The translations under genes and the position numbers were made by a program. The notes under the pieces were generated by a model. That model was not told the origin of the DNA, did no database searches, and worked only from the letters and a program-made list of their open reading frames with translations. Of a DNA stretch of 64,000 nucleotides, positions 53,873 to 64,000 are shown one piece after another. Source of the DNA: Chrysoporthe austroafricana (Eukaryota > Ascomycota > Sordariomycetes > Diaporthales > Cryphonectriaceae); the NCBI GenBank assembly GCA_001051155.2, contig JYIP02000006.1, forward strand, positions 434,001-498,000, in the 5' to 3' direction. The first letter of the stretch is position 1. Each line of letters starts with the position of its first letter.

Positions 53873-55191
53873 GCCTGAGCCTAAGTCTCGACCGCCCCAC
53901 AAGGCACAAGGCACGAATATCAGACGCCCCCTGGCGGCCCCCATATTCCCTCCCTGGTCACCTGGCGGCGGGTGGTGGTGGGTGGCAGCCGGCGGCATAG
54001 CCTAGGCGTGAGCACGTATTACTTACAGCAGCAGCTGGACCTCCTGGACACCTCCTCGACCTCCTCCTCTGGCCTCGAACCTCTCTCCAGGTCCTCCAGT
54101 GACAGACATCCCCATACGTCCTGCCTGTCGAGGTGGGACAAACACGACACCCCCAGCAGACAGAGAAGGACCTGGGGACGAGAGCAGCAGGCCCACGCCC
54201 ACGCCCACCAGCAGGCCCGTGCCCAGGGCAGCCCTGCGGCTACCATTGCATCACCTACATAGGTACATACCCACTACCGCCTACAGCACATCCGTACCAC
54301 CTGCGACCGCAGCTGCCAGGGCGGCAGCCACAGCAGTACCGCACCGTGCCGTACCCAGTACAGCCCCTACAGCCAGTACAGCCAGCCGGTACTATTACAG
54401 CCAGCAACTGCGCAGCCGCGCCTGCGATCGACCAGCCTCTCTCACCTGCGTCCCGCCCCCCTGCTCCGATCCCTCCTCCCTGACCACTCCTCCTCCTCCT
54501 CCTTCTCGTCCTGCTCCTCGTCGTCTTCGTCGTCTTCGTCGTCCTCCTCCTCCTCCTGCACCCCGACCTGGATGCCCCCATCTGCCTGCCGCCCGGGTGC
54601 CAAACAACACACGAGTCTCTCGACTTGACCCGCCGTCCGCCACCGCCTCCCCTCGCCCCCGTGTACGCTGCCGTCCGAGTCCCGCCTGCGCCGCCCTTGA
54701 GCCGGTGGGCTGCACACCCGTGTGTCCGTCAGCCCGTTGCAGCCCAAAAGGGGCTCCCCCCGTCGTCGTCGCCGCCGCCGCCGCCGACACGGTCCCTCCA
54801 TCTCGACCGGCCGCCCGCCCTCAGAGACGCCAGCCTCACCTCACCATCCACGCTCCACGCCTTGCCCAGCCGTCCCCGCCGCACCGCTCTCCCCGTGTCT
54901 GCGTTTACGTCCGTCAACACCGCCCACGTCTGCCGCTGAGGCGTCCCGGGTTGTTGTACACGCCGCCCCGGTTAGCAGGCACGCGTGCCTGACCGTTCTT
55001 GCTGACAGAGCGCCAGCCAGCCTCCCTCACCGTCGGTACTCTCTCTCTCCTCTGCTGGCCACAGACGCCATACTAAACCAACCCCCCCCCCCCTCCGGAG
55101 AGGCCCTGTTGCTGATCCTGCCCACGCAGACCAGGCTCGACGCCCTGTCCAGACCCTCGACATCCGACACGATATCACCCCACCTCGCATC

Positions 55192-57801
55192 ATGGCGAGC
55201 CAGGGGGCTCCCTCTCTCGACGCGATAGCCAGCGGGCGTCTGCCTCGCAGCACGCCTCCGCCGCCCCCTGCCGAGCCCGCCGCTGCTGTCGACGATCAGC
55301 AGGACTCGAGGTCGACCTCCTCCGCGAGCACCCCCCTCCCCGCCGAGGAGTCCGATTTCTACATCAATGGCAATGACTCCGAGTCCTCCCTAGGCGTCCC
55401 CAACCTGCAGGACATGCAGGTCACCGACGAATACGAGTGCCTGCCTCCCGTCCAGCGTCTGCCCAACGAGATCCTCATATGCATCTTCTCCAAGCTCTCC
55501 GCCTCGGGCGATCTCCTCAGCATCATGCTCACCTGCAAGCGATGGTCTAGGAACGCCGTCGACCTGCTCTGGCACCGCCCCGCCTGCACCACCTGGAAGA
55601 AGTACGAGATGGTCTGCAACACCCTGGGCCGTGACCGCCCCTACTACGCCTATGCCGACTTCGTCAAGCGCCTCAACCTGGCCCAGCTGTCCGACCAGGT
55701 CAACGACGGGAGCGTCACCCCCCTGGCCGTGTGCAACCGCGTCGAGCGCCTCACCCTGACGGGCTGCAAGGGCCTGGCCGACACCGGCCTGATCGCCCTC
55801 GCCACCAACAGCTCCCATCTCATGGCCCTCGACATCTCCGGCGACGACCAGATCACCGAGGAGTCCGTCAAGGTCATCGCCGAGCACTGCAGGCGCCTGC
55901 AGGGCCTGAACATCTCCAGCTGTGTCAGGATCGCCAGCGAGTCGCTCGTCCTGCTCGCCGAGAACTGCAAGCTGCTCAAGCGGGTATGTCGCCCCCCCCC
56001 CCGCGCCCTCCTTGCCGGAGCCCCGCTGGGCCTGCGGTGCCCGGTCCCGGGGCCCGGGGCAGGCCTGTGTGCTGACCTCTCACAGCTCAAGTTGAACGAC
56101 TGCACACAGATCTCCGATGACGCCGTCCTCGCCTTCGCCGAACACTGCCCCAACATCCTCGAGATCGACCTGCAGCAGTGCAGGCTGGTCGGGAACGCCC
56201 CGGTCACGTCCCTGCTCGTCAAGGGCCACTCCCTCAGGGAGCTCCGCCTGGCAAACTGCGAGCTCGTGGACGACAGCGCCTTCCTTTCCCTGCCTCCCGG
56301 CAAGGTCTACGAGCACCTGCGCATCCTCGACCTGACCTCGTGCGTCAGGATCACCGACCGCGCCGTCGAGAAGATCATCGATGCCGCTCCTCGCCTGCGG
56401 AACGTCGTGTTCGCCAAATGCCGCAACATCACGGACCAGGCCGTGTTTGCCATCTCCCGGCTCGGCAAGAACCTGCACTATGTGCACCTGGGCCACTGTG
56501 TCAACCTGACGGACGAGGCGGTGAAGCGCCTGGTCCACTACTGCAACCGGATCAGGTATATCGACCTGGGCTGCTGTACGCATCTGACTGACGAGTCCGT
56601 CACGCGGCTCGCCGTTCTGCCAAAGCTCAAGAGGATTGGCCTGGTCAAATGCAACAATATCACAGACACCTCTGTCTACGCCCTCGCCAAGGCAAACCAG
56701 AGGTTCCGGAGGCCCAGAGACCCCGACTCCAGGGCCGCGCCCGAGTACTACCCCAGCGGAAGCAGCCTGGAGCGGGTGCACCTGAGTTACTGCACGCAGC
56801 TGACACTGAAGGTGAGTCTCGCTCCACACCCGGCCCCCTGAACAGCCGAGACTCACATGTCGTGCAGAGTATCATGAAGCTTCTCAACTCGTGCCCACGG
56901 TTGACCCACCTCAGTCTTACCGGAGTACAGGCTTTCCTTAGGCAGGACCTGGAGCAGTTCTGCCGCGATGCTCCCACTGGTAGATCCCACTGCCCCGAAG
57001 CCCATTCACCCAGAATGTCTCGTAGTGTACTGACTCTTGTGTGCCTGCTCTTTAGAATTCACCGACCACCAACGAAACGTGTTCTGCGTCTTCTCCGGTG
57101 CCGGCGTCTCAAGTCTCCGTCGCCATCTGAATAGCGACGCAGCATTCGCCCACCTCCGCGATACGACTCCGACTGGACAGCCGCGGCATGCCCAAAATAC
57201 TCCCGACTTCGTTTACGACGCCATGCCACCGCCAGGTGAGCTAGGGCCCGATGCGGCTTTTGACGAGCGGGAGAGAGATGGGATCGAGGACGACGATGTT
57301 CTTGATGATGGCAGCGAGATGGTGATCGATGCTGCACCTCCCATACAGAACAACGCCGCTCAAGGCGTGGCAGGTGCCAGCCTAGATGCCAGCACGATTC
57401 CGCCTCCGCCGCCTGCGCGACCTCAGGCGCCGAGCAGTGGCTTCCAGTGGTATCCTCCAAATCAGCATTGGTATCCAGGGCAACAGCAACATCCTCACAG
57501 CGCACCGCTCCCGAATGGGCTCCCGTACACACCCCACACCCACATGAGTTTTGCTTCTCAGCATTCCGGTCCACCTCATCCCCAGATGATGGTGCCTGTG
57601 GGTGTTCCACATGCGCAGCCGACGGCCAGTACGGCCCCTGTCGGCTTGAGCAGCGGAGAGGGTCCCAGTACGGCGAGCATGAACGCGAGTTACGGCAGTA
57701 GTGCCGCTGGTAGCCAACCAGTCCATCCGAGCCAGCCGAGCCAGCCGAGCGATGGCCAGAACCAGAGCGCTTCGAGCCGCAGCAGCCCCGGGGTGTTGTG
57801 A
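55192..57801 (+). CDS. GRR1: SCF ubiquitin-ligase F-box/LRR protein, Grr1
   Basis: Four exons: 55192-55983, 56086-56811, 56868-56979 and 57056-57801; 791 residues. Introns begin GTATGT, GTGAGT and GTAGAT; the first is a multiple of three and reads through. An F-box (about 86-130, VQRLPNEILICIFSKLSASGDLLSIMLTCKRWSR) is followed by about a dozen cysteine-containing leucine-rich repeats (LTLTGCKGLADTGL, LNISSCVRIASESL, LKLNDCTQISDDAV through LSYCTQLTLKSIMKLL), then FTDHQRNVFCVFSGAGV and a Pro/Gln/Ser-rich tail with an acidic patch. This is the Grr1 architecture: substrate receptor of SCF for ubiquitination of phosphoproteins in nutrient sensing, cell cycle and ascosporogenesis. The tail (about 600-791) is disordered. 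Confidence 0.95.
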
Positions 57802-59054
57802 TGAATGATCACGAGACCAACGGTGCAGTATGAGCGATGCCGTCGTTGGGTCTGTAGCTTATCTAGCGGTACGTCTCGTCAGGCACCCGCGTTACAAACA
57901 TCCAGACGTTATGCCCAGTCTAAGTCGACGCTAGGATGCTCCGTACTAGGAGCATATGGGAGCCGGCTGGTTGAAGCCTGCGAAACACGGACAGTTTGAT
58001 GGCCAAAGCGATTCGATGGCGTAAAATGTGGGTGTCTCAACGGAATCTTTGGCTGTGACTAGGCATGTAATTATTGATACCCAGAGGCGACAAGACTTGC
58101 GAGGGATGGTGGCTGCCAGCATCGTGACGAGACCGAGTAAGATTGTTCGACGTTCGAGCAGCATGCATTCTAGAGAGCGAGGGTTGCCTGACCGGGACGA
58201 GATCGATTGCGGTGGGTCAGGTATCACTCAGCCAGTCTCCATTGTCTAGGTTGTGAAGGGTGGTTTTCTTGTGACGACACCGGCTTGCTTTTGACATCTG
58301 ATTTGCATGCATATCGGTTCTTCAGGGATGGTTGGCAACCGCTGGGATTCACGTCCCGATCCGATGAGAACACGAACTGATACCAAATGGGAAAAAAAGG
58401 AGGGGGGGGGGTTCTTATTGATATTACTACTATCCGCGTTCCACAGCGGAGTCTGGGACAGTTTGATGAGGGAGAGTAAATAAGCAAAAGAACAAGATAC
58501 TGCCATGGCCTACTGTTGTCCTCCACAGAAGCCTTCTCTCTATTACGACTTCGATACCACCCCCTCCGCGCCCGTCATAAGGACATGCCCCATACCATGT
58601 GGCGGATTGGAACTCTCAAGCTCTTATCATGTGCGGATGGGCCGATGTCTTCGTAAGGCTGATGCGGCTCGCGCTGCTGGCTCATGCTCAACATCTACGT
58701 GCCATCCGGAGCTGGAGGCCTGTATGTTCGCTCCACCTCAGGGGTATGAGCTCGGAGACCAAAGGGTAAACAAGTTGGAGGTTGACACCTGAGTGGGTGG
58801 TTGGAACTCTCACAGGACATTCCGGCGGCTTGTTCCTGCGTTTTGGCCGCGGGACGGCGCCGCTGGTGGCCGACAGGGCTCTTCATCATGGCCACGCACA
58901 AGTATGGTGTGCTACTTCGATATGCCCTACCTTCCCCTCTAGATAGACACCCAGGGAGGAAGCTTGGGACGGCTTCGAGGAGTTTCTCTATTATGAAAGG
59001 TCTATATCACGGGCACTTCTGAGAGCACAAATCAGACCTGGCAGGCTAGAGGGC
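57802..59054. other. convergent intergenic region
   Basis: About 1.25 kb between the 3' ends of GRR1 and the SYLF gene. A short G-run lies near 58402-58412. No gene is supported. Confidence 0.45.
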
Positions 59055-60116
59055 TCACGTGCGAGACTGCTTGCCATCACGGGGCGACGTGCCCTCCATC
59101 TCACATTCCCCGTCATCCATTCCCAGGTCCCCCGGCGTCGGTCCGGCGCTCACCTCCCTCAACAGGCCTTCATTCACATCCCTCCGCCCCTCGGCACTCT
59201 TCAGCACCTCCATCAGGCGGCGCACTCCCTCGGGCCACATCCCGTCCGGGCCCCTGGCGGGCACATTGCCCTTCAGGATGTCGCCCACCTTGACCCCCTT
59301 CACGCCATAGAAGGCGGCGTTCGCATCCGGCCTCGCGATGATGATGGTCCCGTCGGCCTGGACCCCGGCATAGAAGCCCCTGCTCTTCACATACCCCCAC
59401 ACAGGCTTGGTGCTCTTCAACAGCGCCGCGTCGACCGCGGCGCCGGCGCCAACGGGGCCGGCCACCAGGCCGACCTCGCCGCCGAGCGAGAGGCGCGGGC
59501 GGGTGAAGGCGGCGACGGCCTCGGGCGTGCGCAGGATGCACACGCAGTCGTAGATGTCGAGCCCGATCATGAAGCCGGCGCCGAGGGTGTGCACCAGGAA
59601 GCCCGAGGGCGGCGACCAGGAGCCGTCGGGCAGCCTGGAGACGATGACGCCGGAGCCGCCCGCGCCGGACAGGTGCAGGCCGGTGCGGAAGGTGGTGAAG
59701 ATAGCGAGGCCGGCGGCGGTCTCGATGGCCCTCTGGGGAATCTTGACGAGGACCTTCGGCTTCTGCCTGGGGCCGGCCGGGGGGCCGGACGAGGGCGAGG
59801 GGTTCTCGTCCGGGCCGGCGGTGTAGAAGCCGTCTTCTGGTTTAGGTCGTCAGCAGCGCGCGCGCGCGTTTCTGCTGGCCGGGGGAAAAGGAGCACACGT
59901 ACTGGCAAAAGACTTGAGGATCCTGGCGGCCTTGTCACACTCCAGGTCCAGGGTCGTGGGCCACCAGGCCTCGGACCCAAGCTTGTTGGTCAGCCTGTTG
60001 ACGGGGACGCCGACCCTGGTGCTCCACCGGAAGAGGTGTTCTCGCATCGACGCCTTGCTGCTGGCCCCACCCTGTCCGGCGCCTGCCAATTCCGGAGACG
60101 ACGGCGACGCGGGTCC

Positions 60117-60152
<36 letters not shown>

Positions 60153-60374
60153 CGCGGGCGGGTAGCCCTGCTGCTGGTGCTGGGGCCGCGGCGGCTTTGG
60201 TGGAGGGTGTTCGTCGGATGTGGTCCCGCTGGGAGCGCCGGGAGCGCCGGGAGCGCCGGGAGGCGGAGGGTACTGGTGCACATGCTCTTGATACTGCGGC
60301 GGTGCGGCGGCCAGGCTGGCCGTCTCAGCATAGTAGTCTGGGTTTTGATGTTCGTGGCTCTGGGGGGCGGACAT
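59055..60374 (-). CDS. SYLF (Ysc84-like) domain protein with proline-rich N-terminus
   Basis: Two exons: 60374-59903 and 59836-59055; donor GTACGT, acceptor CCAG; 417 residues. The N-terminal third is disordered with GAPGAPGAP repeats and a run of about 11 prolines, likely SH3 or EVH1 ligands. The SYLF domain begins near residue 125 (LDLECDKAARILKSFAKDGFYT), continues with LVKIPQRAIETAAGLAIFTTFRTGLHLSGAGGSGVIVSRL, GWSPPSGF-like text, SLGGEVGLVAGPVGAGAAVDAALLK, VWGYVKSRGFYAGVQADGTII and ANAAFYGVKGVKVGDIL. SYLF domains bind phosphoinositides and, in Ysc84/Lsb3, actin filaments at endocytic patches. Unlike Ysc84 there is no C-terminal SH3 domain; the chain ends in an acidic tail. Confidence 0.9.
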
Positions 60375-61381
60375 ATTGCCAGGCCAGCTGTGGAAGCGGG
60401 AACAGGTCGGAAGGGGCCCCTTGGTACGGATGGATGGTATGGCTGGTATGGTATGGACGGCGTGGAGAAGAGGCACAGGCTCATATACAGGAAGCAGTTG
60501 GGCTTATATAAGTGTACCTATATATATATATATATATATACATGTACGGCTCGTGCATGTAGTATCCAGAATGCTGCTTTCATATGCCCTCACATGGCGA
60601 TGGATGTCCACGCAACTCGTGTCGGCGTAGCTCCGCTGCGCCCCTCACCTCAGGCGGCTCGAATACATACTTACGATAGTACTTCCAGGGAAGTGGGACA
60701 TGTGGTGGCACGAGCCGCGCTGTCGTGTAATTCCTGATGCTACCGTCACAGGGCGAGAATGGGCCCCAGTACCGGCACGGCGGGAAGGGGGACGGCCCTG
60801 TGATGTCATGGTGCGACGCCTAACGCAAAACCGGATGAGACGCCATTCTCCACTGCAGTACACCCACACACTGCCACAGCAGCATAGCCTGAGGACAGCC
60901 GAGCTGAGATGTGGCGCGTACACAGCACTACTAAAGGGCTTACAGCAGTGCAGTCCCTCCAAGCCTCCCTCGGAAGCATGGCACCTGGCACCTGGTGTGG
61001 TGGGTCCAGAACGGTGTAAAATGATTGGCCAGATCGCCAGAGGGATGTACCGTAATAGTACTTGTTCAGCCGCGTAGGTACCAAGCAGCGAACAGTGTGA
61101 CCACGAAATCCCATCTTCAGAGAGATCCATATACCTGCATCATCAGCCTTTCGCTTGGATCTAGGAGGAAAAAACCGAAAAAGAGAAAGAAAGAAAAAAA
61201 AAAAAAAAGACCCGAGAGGGGCAGCGACGGCAGGAGAGAGGTCAACTTCCCACCGACACGTGTTTCCCCCAGGCCGCGCTCCAGTCCAGCCACCACGCCG
61301 CATGTTCAAAAAATGGCTCCGTGACAACAAATTGCCAGCAGGGTGGAGCCGATAGGTTTCAAAAAGGGGCAAAAGCATACG
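60375..61381. other. intergenic, SYLF promoter and TA repeat
   Basis: Contains a TA microsatellite (60519-60541) about 150 nt upstream of the SYLF start and an A/G-rich run with a 13-17 nt A-run near 61195-61209. No gene is supported. Confidence 0.5.
60519..60541. repeat. (TA)n microsatellite
   Basis: About 23 bp of alternating TA in the upstream region of the SYLF gene. Confidence 0.8.
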
Positions 61382-61490
61382 TGTCCGAGGTGAGACTCGA
61401 ACTCACGACCTTTGGATTGGTGCTTCCCGGTGGTTGTGCCACCGAGTCATGCTATGAGACCAACGCTCTAACCAACTGAGCCACTCAGAC
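61382..61490 (-). tRNA. tRNA-Met (CAU), elongator type, with intron
   Basis: Acceptor stem GTCTGAG (61490-61484) pairs with CTCGGAC (61389-61383, one G-T pair), followed by discriminator A. The D-arm has GCTCAGTTGGTTAGAGC. The anticodon stem-loop is TTGGT CTCATA | A TCCAA, with CAT as anticodon. The T-arm GTGAGTTCGAGTCTCAC has the box B core GTTCGAGTC. A 35-nt intron (61452-61418) lies right after the base 3' to the anticodon, the standard position for spliceosome-independent tRNA introns. The match to eukaryotic elongator tRNA-Met (T31/T39 opposition, AAGGTC variable loop) supports elongator rather than initiator identity. Confidence 0.93.
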
Positions 61491-61870
61491 ATTGCATTCT
61501 TGGTTGGGGACATGACGCCTCGATCTGGGTTATATCTACAGGCTATCGCGAGCAGCCTCTACGAACAAAGCAACGCCATCCATCCGGGATTCCTTCTTGG
61601 GAGTACGCGTTTGGTCAAGCGAATAGCATATTGAAATATAGGGGCGACGACGTATAGTCTGTAACATGCATACATGTATGGAACAAGTCTGTCCTCAAAG
61701 AGACCAAAAGGGCGGGAGAGAGTACCTCGATGCACATCGGCCCTTCGTTATTTATGACTATCACGATTAAAGCGCTGCTCATGGCCCATTCAGCTGCCAA
61801 ATGCTCTCGACAACCAGAGTCGCGAGTCTGTCCTGTAGTCTGTCCCATACACACAAACCAAGACGACTCT
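61491..61870. other. intergenic, nothing recognised
   Basis: Between the tRNA 5' flank and the 3' end of the P-type ATPase gene. No gene is supported. Confidence 0.5.
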
Positions 61871-64000
61871 TCACCACGCGCACCTCGCTATCAGGCCACG
61901 CGGCCACTTCCTCACACAGAACTTGCGGCCCTCGTCAAACAGCAGGATCCCCAGCCCATAAGTCATCGGCAGGAACCAGTACTCCACGGGAACCGATGCG
62001 GTGCCCAGCACATCTTGCAGCCTGGGGATGTAGCACCAGAAGAAGACCATGACCAGCGCAAACAGGATCGCGGGGAACAGGAACACATTCTGCGTCGCCC
62101 TGTTGAGCAGCGGCGGGTGCTGGAAGATAGAGAGCCGCCTCGTCCTGACCGACATCAGGTTGAACCACTGCATGACAACCAGGTTGACGAAGTAGATGGA
62201 GCTGGCCACGTTCAGCCTGTCCGTGTAGTACTCCTCGCTGACGCCGGCGGGCAGGTTTCCGAACCCGAACCAGAGCGAGCCGAAGGGGATACCGCTGCGC
62301 TGCAGATACCAGTACGACATCGCAAAGGACGCCAGAGTCTCCATGAAGCCGATGAACCCGTACGACTGCACGATAAGCTTCCAGTCGACCAGCCTGTCGA
62401 CCCCGATGACGCGTGGAGGCCGCAGAAGCACGTCGGCCTCGGGCTTCTCATAGGCGAGGGAGGTGGCGGCCAGGCAGTCCGTGAAGCAGCTGCAAGGTGG
62501 CACGGGGAGTTAGCATCTGAAGCCCAGGCGGCAGCGCCCCGGAACCCGCCAGTCTGCTTACCAGATAACGATCATCAGGAAGCTGCTCAGAACCTGCGGC
62601 AGCCCGAAGGCCACGTTGGTGAAGACGGGCCAGAACTCGGAGAAGCTTCCTGCCGGCAGGAGATACGCGATGGTCTTCTTGAGGTTGTCAAACATCATCC
62701 GGCCGAACCTCACAGCCTCGACGATGCTGCTGAAGCTCTCGAGCAGGACCATGTCCGCCGCTTCCACCGCGATATCACTGCCGGACCCCACGGCGATGCC
62801 CACATCTGCGGCCCGGAGCGCAGGGGCGTCGTTCACGCCGTCGCCCGTCATGCCGACCACCAGGCCCCTCGACTGCAGCTCGCGGACAATGCGGAGCTTC
62901 TGCTCGGGCGTAGTCCGGGAGAATACGACTTCTGTGTACGAATAGACCAGCTGGTCCCACTGGGACTCGTTCATGGCCATGAGATCAGCGCCCGTGAGGA
63001 CGATCGAGGTCGGGGAGGACCCGTCGTCGAAGCGGACGCCCTTGTGTGCGCCCCTATGGTTCAGCTCCGAGGCATGGGCCAGAGGGTGCCTGCTGAGGGC
63101 GGAAGCGTCCCTGACGGACTCGGCAGGGCTAGTGATGATCCCACATTCGGCCGCGATAGCCTGAGCTGTCAGGGCGAAGTCGCCGGTGACCATGAAGATC
63201 CGGATGCCCGCGCCCCTCAAGGTCTGGATGACGTCCGGGATCTCGGGTCGCGGCGGGTCGACTATCGCAACGAGACCGACGAGTGTGAGACCGGACTTGG
63301 CTTGCTGTAAAACCTCCCCCTCGAACGTTGAGGACATGGGTGACGACTTGATCGAGCCGCGGGAAAGCGTCTTGTGCGCAACGAGAAGCACACGGCGGCC
63401 CTGGGCTGAGAACTCTTGCTGGACAGCTTCAATCCGATCTCTCGTTGAGTCGCTGAGGGTGTGCGATGCCCCCGTCCTGCCAATGTAGCGACTACATCGG
63501 TCGAGGAGCCTATCAGGGGCACCCTTGATGGTAAGGAGCCTGTTGAGGAGACACATCAGCGAGCCTGACCAACGCGCAGGCGGTGAAGTACAGGATCCGT
63601 AACAGAGGGGGCATACATATCACCAGGCTCAAACACGGAGGCCGCGTCCATCGGCACCGCGTCTTGGAGGCCATCGGGATGGGTCAGGCCCAGCACCCTG
63701 ATCATAAACTTGTTCTTGCTGTTGAAGGCAAGCTCAAACTTTGTCTGCCAACACGATTTCAGCTCCGAGATGGGCCCGAGAGACTCGGCGAAGCGGAGGA
63801 TGGCGGAATCAGTCGCGTCACCGTGGATCTTGCGCTCAGCCAGGGGCAGGCTTCGGGTCTGGGCATCGAACACGGCCGAGTTGCACAGACCTGCCACTGT
63901 GCGCAGCTGATCGAGTGCGTTGCCAGCGAACCTGCCGTCGGTGTTGCGCTCCGCGACGATGGTATCTCGTACCGCATCTGCTGTCATCTTCTCGAGACCA
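61871..64000 (-). CDS. P-type cation ATPase, Na+/K+-ATPase-like (type IIC), partial
   Basis: Three exons visible: 64000-63617 (continues past the window edge), 63539-62562 and 62489-61871, with introns 63616-63540 and 62561-62490. The N-terminal membrane part and the phosphorylated Asp of DKTG lie outside the window. Present are the N-domain (HGDATDSAILRFAESLG, KNKFMIRV, LLTIKGAPDRLLDRC), GLVAIVDPPRPEIPDVIQTLRGAGI with MVTGDF, the hinge motif VGMTGDGVNDAPALRAADVGIAVG.GSD, and FDNLKKTIAYLLPAGSFSEFWPV leading to six C-terminal helices (CCFTDCLAATSLAYEKPEADVL). The DNLKK motif and overall text match type IIC Na,K/H,K pumps, which some fungi keep beside ENA pumps. The transported ion is uncertain. 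Confidence 0.88.

Larger units (their letters stand above)
52182..55191. other. 3 kb low-complexity spacer and GRR1 leader
   Basis: Between the AIM18-like and GRR1 starts (divergent). It contains a GCG/GGC run at 53061-53096, TAATAA repeats at 53268-53294, an A/G-only tract (about 53815-53872), and CCT- and TCGTCTTCG-type runs (about 54480-54560) running into the GRR1 start. The last kilobase, CT-rich and C-rich, is probably GRR1 promoter or long 5' leader. Long frames here are Pro/Arg-rich artefacts. Confidence 0.5.

Noticed and set aside
54099..54992. 297-codon Pro/Arg-rich frame upstream of GRR1
   Set aside because: Composition matches simple repeats (CCT, CGC, GCC); several overlapping frames look the same.
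59589..60737. 382-codon frame antisense to the SYLF gene
   Set aside because: Gly/Arg-rich mirror of the polyproline and SYLF coding region.

Overview
The window is nuclear DNA from a filamentous ascomycete (Pezizomycotina, most likely Sordariomycetes). Evidence: short GT-AG introns with GCTAAC/GCTGAC-type branch points in most genes, a fungal Zn2Cys6 regulator, fungal-type AP-2 mu, Grr1 and uL13 proteins, fungal-lineage secreted proteins, and a tRNA-Met interrupted at position 37/38. Most genes are spliced. I assembled their exons by hand from splice signals and frame continuity, and in every complete gene the exon lengths sum to a multiple of three. Family names rest on recognition, not on a search.

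Layout. About 0.4-7.1 kb: an alpha/beta hydrolase with a C-terminal beta-rich module, a PQQ-type AA12 sugar dehydrogenase with a C-terminal membrane anchor, and a 231-residue secreted Cys protein, all on the minus strand. About 8.8-14.5 kb: a housekeeping island with a bestrophin-like channel and AP-2 mu, diverging from a 2.4 kb GC-rich spacer. About 14.8-38 kb: an accessory stretch with a GH51 arabinofuranosidase (10 exons, one of 16 nt), a DUF7924-family-like protein that appears to lack its core domain, a secreted DUF7029-like protein, a hidden 100-residue eight-cysteine secreted protein, a Zn2Cys6 regulator facing an MFS exporter, and a secreted beta-propeller protein. This stretch also holds AT-rich DNA, decayed coding fragments and a repeat of about 173 bp present twice; one copy breaks the MFS gene. 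About 39-64 kb: mainly GC-rich housekeeping genes (PurU, cyclase-family protein, uL13, BAG/ubiquitin-like protein, glutaredoxin, AIM18-like, GRR1, SYLF-domain protein, tRNA-Met, and a P-type ATPase running off the right edge). A 21-residue metallothionein-like gene, too short for ordinary ORF calling, lies between the cyclase and uL13.

Functional reading. AA12, GH51 and several secreted proteins point to plant-biomass or host-interface chemistry. The regulator and exporter look like a co-regulated efflux pair, now probably damaged on the exporter side. I saw no complete biosynthetic cluster, CRISPR array or intact transposon. The most novel-looking items are the two short cysteine-rich genes, the dispersed repeat inside the MFS gene, the membrane-anchored AA12 and the DUF7924-like protein without its core.
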